The position numbers and the translations under genes were made by a program. From assembly GCA_024741835.1 (NCBI GenBank), contig JAENRP010000178.1, positions 2,594-66,593 on the forward strand: a stretch of DNA of 64,000 bases. The letters are read 5' to 3'. How positions within the stretch are numbered: the first letter of the stretch is position 1; the number at the start of each line of letters is the position of its first letter. Below the pieces are notes generated by a model. The model made no database searches. It had not been told where the DNA came from and was given only the letters and a program-made list of their open reading frames with translations. This stretch comes from Diplocarpon mali (Eukaryota > Ascomycota > Leotiomycetes > Helotiales > Drepanopezizaceae). Shown here one piece after another: positions 57,523 to 64,000 of this stretch.

Positions 57523-58869
57523 ATATATTAAGCTTTCCTCTTCCTTTGATCTTTCAACTCCAACTCCTACTTCTTATAAGTAGGTCGATTCCCCCTCTTG
57601 CTTTTAAGTTAATTAACCCTATAATAGATCTTATCTCATATCATCCTATTAATAATATTATCATTATTAGTAAGTGCCCTAATAGTTGGCCAACCCCCTT
57701 TAATATATATATCGCTAACTTAGATAATGCTTAAATGTAATCCTAAGGACCTACCTAAGGCTTTTCAAGTGCTATACGTATATTATACATATATAATATT
57801 AAGAAAGGAGATTAATAAGAACAATACCAGCCATATATACGCATTCAATACTCTCACTTCTAAGAAGTATAACTATTGCATTATATAGCAGGCAAAGTAT
57901 ATCCTAATAAGTGCCCTCTAATATCCTCTTACCTTAATAACCTTTAATAGATATCCGTTCTAGATACCTATCTAAGCTTAAGATAAGTACATTATCCTTT
58001 AAGATACTTAGGTTAGCGGCGATATTAAAGTAATCTAAAAGGCAGCTTAAATCCTATCTAAGGAGACTTAGATATAAATCTCTATAGTCCTAAAAACTTA
58101 AGATGCCCTTTAGCTAGCCTAGCTAAATAAAGCTTATATCCTCTACTATAGTATTAACTTTACAAATACCTAGTAGGCTATAAGTGCCTTTAAATCTATT
58201 TAATATTAATAATTGACTATTCGCAGGATCTATTGCGCGCTATCCAAGGCGGTAATACTGCCCTTAAGCGCCTTAAGACTTAAGGCGCTAAGGTGCTCGG
58301 CTCCCTTTAATATATAAAGGGGCTATCTAGCTTAATTAAAGGCCACTCTTAAGCTCCCTTTAATAATATCCGCTGCTAAAAGGGCAAAGGCAGATAAGTC
58401 CCTTTTAAAGGCTCTTTAAAGGGTAGGGATCTAGATCTCAATGATCTAAATGAACCGAATCCAAAGGAGATCGCGGCTGCTCTTACTTAAGTACAAGCTT
58501 AAAAGGAGCAGGCCAACTTAGTTGCTATTTCGGATAGTAAGGCTTCTAGGCCTTAGGGGTTTAGGGATTTATACCTTAGAAATCCTAGTGCTTAGGATAG
58601 GTGCTTATTAAGGGTAGAATCGTTGGTAGATTGTTATTTTTAATAATATAATAATCGCTGCTTTGCCATAATCCCCTTTCTCAAGTACTACTCAAGTGAT
58701 AAAAATGCAAATACTCACAGGTAAGTAAGGAAAAGATAAAAAGAAGGTAGTAATAGCAAGTATAGGAATATATCTTATAGTAAAATAAAAAAAATTGCCA
58801 ATAGCTTGCAATTAAAAATATCAGATATTATCAATCTAGGACCTTTTCAAGTCTAGCTATACCTTAATA
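57523..58869 (+). pseudogene. Unassigned decayed sequence with one possible coding remnant
   Basis: Beyond the LTR there is no recognised element. From about 58350 to 58640 the plus strand has a coherent frame interrupted only by TAG/TAA, including D-L-D-L-N-D-L-N-E-P-N-P-K-E-I-A-A-A-L and F-R-D-L-Y-L-R-N-P-S-A. The rest (57600-58350) reads as scattered fragments. Could be the tail of a transposase or of another gag. 58640-58869 shows nothing. Confidence 0.3.
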
Positions 58870-59614
58870 GGCCTTTGTACCTATCCTTCCTTCTTAATAG
58901 TTATCGAATTAGTATCTACCAGTTGTTAAAGGGCCTGATTTAGATTGGATTTTATTATAGCGTCAGCGGGATTGCTAGCGCCATCGATCTAATATATCTC
59001 TATAAGCTCCCTATTCTCATACGATTATCAAATAGCTATTATATCGATTATCAATCGCTTCTCCTTTATAGTACTTAATTTAATAATACACTCATATAAG
59101 GAGAGAGAATCTGTATACACAACAGTAGAAAGGCAGGGTAGACTCAGCTTAGCTATCACCATATCGATCGTTATAGCTATAAAAACCAGCATATTAATAC
59201 CCGCCACTATAGCATACAGTTCAAAGGCTAGTATAGCTCTTATCACTCTCTTATACTTCATCAAGCTATAGTATAGAATATTGCCTTTTAAAGTAAACTG
59301 CAATTCTCCTTCCTCTTCAATAGCTAATACAATAATATAGCCGATCTACAAGCTTAAATCCTTATTATTAGCAAAAGATCTATCGATAAATGCAAATAGC
59401 TTAGCATTCTGCAAATTAATAGCAAGGTAGGTCAGGCCTCTTTCAAGATTATTTTAGATCTATTTAAATCGCTTATTTAAATTCTCTATATCTTAAACTA
59501 TCAGATCCTAATATTAGGCTATAGCTAACAAATCGAAGGAAGCTTCTAACTAATAGATTATAGCTAAATAAGCTCCCCTTGCTCTTTGCTCCAGGTATTA
59601 TTACTTATAGCCCT
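58870..59614 (-). pseudogene. Cop-F remnant: orphan Copia RNase H domain
   Basis: The minus strand has an open stretch 59028-59303 with Y-K-R-V-I-R-A-I-L-A-F-E-L-Y-A-I-V-A-G, V-V-Y-T-D-S-L-S-L-Y-E-C and K-E-K-R-L-I-I-D-I-I-A. Upstream on the strand is A-K-L-F-A-F-I-D-R-S-F-A-N-N, downstream I-D-G-A-S-N-P-A-D-A-I-I-K. This is the C-terminal RNase H domain of a fungal Ty1/Copia polyprotein, with the D (I-D), E (F-E-L-Y), D (T-D-S) set still visible and few stops. The rest of pol is missing: Gyp-E was inserted at 59615. It is a different lineage from Cop-C and Cop-D. Confidence 0.87.
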
Positions 59615-59869
59615 TGTTACGGCCGCATTACGTATACGGTTATATCACGTATTGGTCAGGTGCACGAAGTCAGGTGCCCGCTAAGGTAGCAAGGTAGCTG
59701 GATCACGTGCATACTAGTGAAGCACCTGTACTTATTCTGAAGGAGCTCTATTAAAGACTCTCTTTTCTTCTTTATCTTTTCTTCTTAATTATATAGCGTA
59801 CCTCTTAAGGTAATATAGTTAGCGTTATTCGATTCTCGCCTTTTATACGCTTAAGAGCGAGTTGTAATA
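59615..59869 (+). repeat. Probable 5' LTR of Gyp-E
   Basis: Starts TGTTACGG. A TTGTAATA at 59862-59869 is a plausible decayed end, but without the partner LTR the right boundary is a guess. Confidence 0.5.
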
Positions 59870-60710
59870 TAAAAAAAGATCAACTTAACCTCTGCTAAGA
59901 AGCTTGATATCTACTACCTTTAGAATCGTTATTTCGAACTGCCTTAAGCAACTCGATCTCTCGATCTCGACTTCTATTATAAACTACTTTAAGCAACTTA
60001 TATATAGCACTTAGATCTTACTAATCTAGTTTTTAGAAAAAGCTGAAAAACGACCTTCAAATATAAGATTAGCTCGTTTTTTCGACCTTTTACCTCCTCT
60101 ATTTAGCAAACGGAGATTTACCTTTAATTTCAATTCGAAAAAATTTTATTCACTATACCCCCGCTTCGCTAGCATAGGCTGCTGCCTAAAGTAGTATAAT
60201 AGCTTTTCTCTTCTTAACTTTCTCCCTCCCTTATAAACAACTCTGTACTACTCTTTTTTATTAATAATATACTTATTAACAACTCTCCTTATACTCTTCG
60301 AAGCTCCTTACTCCTTCCTTCGAATACTCGGGTACGAAACTGGAGGACCTATACTTATATATATATATAGAGACTTGGTCAGCCTTAGTAGGTTATACTA
60401 TACTATTAGAGACTAGGTCAACTTTAGTAGAATAATAAGCTTTAGATCCTTAGACCCTACTTCCTTAGATTTGCACTATACCCTTAAGCAACCTTATTGC
60501 AACTCCTGATTAGTAAAGAGAAGTGATCTTAAAGTAAAACCTTCTTTCTTAAGATTTATAAACTTATGATACCTTAATATATACTCTACTAGAAGGCTTT
60601 AAGAATATATATAGCTCCGCTTATACTAATCTTCCCCCTTTTAAATAGGTCACTATTTAGCATTAGGTCCCTTTAGACTAAATTAAATAATATAAAAAGA
60701 GTTAATACTT
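59870..60710 (+). other. Gyp-E untranslated leader with a direct repeat
   Basis: No gene. A 23-bp direct repeat of the form AGAGACTTGGTCAGCC-TTAGTAG occurs at 60369 and, slightly changed, at 60408 (39 bp apart), just after a short TA run (60353-60368). Confidence 0.5.
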
Positions 60711-62150
60711 ATGACCTCTAATCTTATACCACTTAAGAGAAGTGAAAGGTTAACTATACCTCTACTACTAGGCCTTACTGCCACTAGTTCTATAGGCCTT
60801 ACTGCTAACCCTGGTCCTAGAGATATTCCTCCTCTTAAGCCTACTTAAGAAGAAACCTCCTTTAGTACCGATTTTACTCCTAGGCCTAGACTGCGAGTGG
60901 ATTCTTAAAATACTCCCCTTTTATCGATTAAAGTTAAGGAAGAACTAATGTCTACTTCTACTATATTAGCCCCTCTTTTCTTAGCTACTTAATAGACTGA
61001 AATCGCAAACCTTATTAGCGCTACTATAGCTATCGCTCTTTAAAATAATACTGCCGCCCCTTCTTCTTTAAATACTAGCCCTTAGAATACTTAGTCCTTT
61101 ACCGCTGACTTACTGCCTCCTTTAGACTATTACCTTCCGATTATTAGACCTTTAGTCTTAGCTATCGACCCCTATCGAATTAAGTACCCTTAAACTTATT
61201 TTAGCAACTACTAGGGCAAAATCACTTATAACACTTAAAAGATAGCTATAAAGGTATTTATTTAAAAGTACTTAAGCAACTTTACTTTAGGAGAGGACTA
61301 GATCACTACCTACTTTAAATATATAATAGGTAAAGCTTAAAACTTAATCTTATAATATATAGATCCTATCTTTACTAATAAGTTTATATGCGCTACTAAC
61401 GTCCTTAGGGTCTTAGATTAAAGGTTCTTTAATTATAATTACATTTAATCCACTAAGCTCAAATATAGCAGGCTAACTATAGGTTTATTATTATATAATA
61501 AGTTCCGATCTAAGTTTATTATCCTTATTATAATTAGAAAGATCGATTAATTTCGCTAATTCGATAATATCTATAAAAAGGTCTCTTTAGCTTTAAAGAA
61601 CGACCTTTAAATAGAGAAGTATAAAATAAATAATAATTATACTACTTTAGATAAGTTCTTAGCTATTGCGGACCGTAAGGCCTATAATATTAAGTAAGAA
61701 AAGGCCTATAATACTCGATAAGTCGCCTCTGCTATTGCGTTCTCTCTCTTAAAGGACTGCGTCCCTGGTATACTAAAAAGGGAGTTATAGAGACCTACTG
61801 CTATAGCTATCTCCTTAGCTCCCTACACTTATTCCCTTTTGCCAGCGACTTATTAAGAAAGGTCTGCTAGCCTAAAGCCGTTATCTAGTCTCTATTATAA
61901 CTATAAAGCCCTTAATCACTATATAATAGACTGCCTAAAGCTAAAGAAGCAAGGTGAGTTTATAATAGCTAAAGTTGAGATAGAAAACGACCTACTATTA
62001 AGAAACTACTAAGCTATAGCAAAGACTCCTACTATAATATAAGTTATAATTTGTAAAAAGATTTAGATTTTGATTCCTACCTATTAATAGGCGGCCGCCA
62101 GTTTTTAATTCCTATAGAACTAGCTTAAAATAGATCATTTATTAAAATAG
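60711..62150 (+). pseudogene. Decayed gag of Gyp-E
   Basis: The ATG at 60711 begins M-T-S-N-L-I-P-L-K-R-S-E-R. The N-terminal region is Ser/Thr/Pro-rich, with an in-frame palindrome at 60876-60898 (F-T-P-R-P-R-L-R-V). The capsid region about 61140-61800 has Y-F-K-Y-I-I-G-K-A and A-D-R-K-A-Y-N-I-K. The zinc knuckle at about 61893-61940 reads Y-Y-N-Y-K-A-L-N-H-Y-I-I-D-C, keeping H and the last C while the first Cys pair became Tyr. All in one frame with 60711; stops TAA/TAG. Confidence 0.82.
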
Positions 62151-62155
62151 TTACT

Positions 62156-64000
62156 TATATTAATAATAGAGCTAATATTTTCAGTATTATTAAGATATCT
62201 TTAGTATACTAGCTCTCTTAAAGACTTAGGGTAAAGTTTATTAAACTACTTAAACCAATTACCCTTATTAGCTATAATAGCCTTAAGAGAGAAACTATTC
62301 GATTTACCGTCTTACTTACCCTTATAATCGATAGGCGATAAATAAACTTCCCTTTCTTAATCATAAGCTTAAGAGCAATTGATATTTTAATTAGTAGGAA
62401 GTTCCTAAAGTACTATAACCTTAAATAGTCCTATAAAAGGAAAAAAAACAGTATCTCTTAGCTTAAGGATATGCCTATTGTTTCTTACTTTAATTAATAT
62501 ATACTAATCGATCTCTTATAGCTAATAAAACCCTTAATAGCCTAATAAGATATCGATTATTAAGCAGCTATAATAGATGCTAAGGATAAAGACCTTAGAA
62601 TAGCTTAAGCCTAGCTCTTAGTACTAGTAAGCATTAACGCCTTGAATTCCACTCTTAATCCTGGCCTACGAGTGAAATCTGCGAACTCGAATTCTACTCC
62701 CAGTCCTGGCTTATAAGTAAAACCTACTAATTCGATTCCTACTCCTATAGCCTTTTATAGACTTAAGGATAGTAGTTTCTTTAAAGACTTAAAAAGAGAT
62801 CTGAACTATATAAAGAAGGCCTTACTAAGAGTATTAGACCCCTTGCTCCCTCTCTTAGTAAAAAGGAACGCTACTTTAAAGCCGGCTTACTAGATTAGCT
62901 TAATTTTAGCCTTAGCAATCGGTGCCCTCTACTACCGCTTTATAACTAAGGTAAGATAAGCTATATAAACTTAAGAACCAGCGCTTAAAGAGTTTATATT
63001 TATAAGCTCTATTTACAATCTAAACTAAGAAATCAATCGCTAAGAATCGGTTAGGCAAGCTGAAATTAGCTCCCTTGGCCTTAGTTCGGCGCTATAAGCT
63101 AAGTATAAGAGCAATAATAAGCTAATAGATTAGAAGCTCTTGCCTTAATACGCTAAGTTTAAAAATGTCTTTAGTTGCTAGGCCTTTAACTAACTGCCGG
63201 AATCTAAGCTAAAGGTAGATTATAAAATCAAGCTGATAAGTAAGAACAACTTAATAATCGAACCCCTTTGCCGCCTTACTAATAAATAGCTCTTAAAGGT
63301 TAAGAGCTATATTCTTAAGAACTTATATAAAGGATTTATTAAAGCTTTAAGTTCCCTTTAGGTAGCCCTAATCCTCTTTATTAGAAAAGCTAATAGCTCC
63401 TTATATCTATGCGTTGACTATTAGAAATTAAACGCCTTAATAAAGAAAGACCCTTACCTAATTCCTTTTATTAATAAGATAATAGCATATATATTGAAAG
63501 CTTATGTTTTTATAAAAATCGATATATAATAAGCCTTTTACTATATTTGCATATTAGCTAATGCTAAGGACCTAACTACCTTTCGCATACGCTATAGGAC
63601 CTATAAGTATAAGGTTTTACTATTTAAGCTAATAAATAGGCCTACTACCTTTTAAAGGTTTATTAATAATATTCTCCTTAAGTACCTTAACGATTTCTAC
63701 TCTACCTACTTAAATAATATTCTAATCTACTTAAAAAACTCCTTTAACTATAAGATTTATATTAAGAAGATCTTAGGAATTCTCTAACGCTATAGCCTTT
63801 AAGTAGATATTAAAAAAAGCGAGTTCGGGATTATTAAGACTAAGTTCCTAGGGTTTATTATTAAAGTTTATAAAATTGAGGTAGACCCTAATAAGGTCTT
63901 AGTTATTTAAGAGTAGAAATACGCCAAGAATGTATATAGTATATAAAGCTTCCTAAGGTTTTATAACTTCTATCGAAGGTTTATTTAAAGCTATAGTTAT
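62156..64000 (+). pseudogene. Decayed protease and RT of Gyp-E (partial)
   Basis: In frame -1 relative to gag. Protease about 62156-62430: N-N-R-A-N-I-F for D-S-G-A-N-x-F, then K-P-I-T-L and L-I-S-R-K-F-L for the I-L-G-x-x-W-L region. A spacer with palindromes at 62651-62673 and 62696-62718 (in frame) follows. RT about 63130-64000: L-P-E-S-K-L-K-V-D-Y-K-I, L-C-V-D-Y-x-K-L-N-A-L, Y-L-N-N-I-L-I-Y (both catalytic Asp changed to Asn) and S-F-L-R-F-Y-N-F-Y-R-R-F-I at the window edge. The family is certain; the copy is dead. Confidence 0.9.

Larger units (their letters stand above)
59615..64000 (+). mobile_element. Gyp-E, Ty3/Gypsy element, 5' part (runs off window)
   Basis: Begins with an LTR-like TGTTACGGCCGCATTACG at 59615, abutting the Cop-F remnant. 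Then come a long leader, gag from 60711, protease, and RT reaching position 64000. The 3' part, with RNase H, integrase and 3' LTR, is outside. Confidence 0.82.

Noticed and set aside
57429..57734. Open frame of 101 codons with membrane-like composition
   Set aside because: It begins inside the 3' LTR of Gyp-A-long and crosses the element boundary; pyrimidine-rich composition explains the Leu/Pro content.
1..64000. Ordinary host genes, tRNA, rRNA, Starship or DNA transposon with terminal inverted repeats
   Set aside because: No intact host-type coding frame, no recognised RNA gene and no tyrosine recombinase or DDE transposase motif was found; nearly all sequence is assigned to LTR elements.

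Overview
The window is a dense, nested graveyard of LTR retrotransposons. It contains no ordinary host gene that I can support. The likely source is a filamentous ascomycete. The DNA is AT-rich and TpA-rich. Retroelement reading frames can be followed for kilobases but are broken almost only by TAA and TAG, with a few TGA, as expected if CAA, CAG and TGG codons were hit. Catalytic Asp codons repeatedly read Asn. This is the footprint of repeat-induced point mutation (RIP, CpA to TpA on either strand). The element types (a chromodomain Ty3/Gypsy, other Ty3/Gypsy lineages and two Copia families with half-tRNA-type primer sites) fit fungi.

Layout. Positions 1-41017 are a stack of insertions inside one old chromovirus copy (Gyp-B copy 3, minus; remnants 32273-32830 and 40427-41017). 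Into it went Gyp-B copy 2 (plus; 22206-25279 and 28247-32272, 5' end left of the window) and Cop-C copy 2 (plus; 32831-40426, complete, target duplication AGTTA). Gyp-B copy 2 was hit by Cop-C copy 1 (minus; 10051-12784 and 18970-22205) and by Gyp-A copy 2 (plus; 25280-28246, duplication CTAT). Cop-C copy 1 was hit by Cop-D (minus; 12785-18969, complete, duplication ATATA) and by Gyp-A copy 1 (minus; 1-2069 and 9633-10050), which in turn holds Gyp-B copy 1 (minus; 2070-9632, complete, duplication GCAAG). Right of 41730 lies a very long Ty3/Gypsy element, Gyp-A-long (41730-57522, LTRs of 247 bp, duplication ATAT). It is followed by unassigned DNA, an orphan Copia RNase H remnant (58870-59614, minus), and the 5' part of another Ty3/Gypsy element, Gyp-E (59615-64000, plus), which runs off the window.

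Three things go beyond routine annotation. (1) A 23-bp palindromic sequence occurs at least 36 times, always 23 bp long, inside Gyp-A, Cop-D and Gyp-E. Where it lies in a traceable reading frame it is nearly always in the same phase, giving an eight-residue peptide of the type T-x-x-P-G-L-R-V. It looks like a mobile or expanding in-frame palindromic element. (2) Gyp-A-long carries two tandem, paralogous, otherwise unrecognised ORFs of about 1100 and 1157 codons between integrase and 3' LTR. (3) Gyp-B and Cop-C, two unrelated superfamilies, each carry between pol and the 3' LTR an antisense frame with a Cys-rich, zinc-ribbon-like motif. All coding regions are decayed, so functions are those of the ancestral elements.
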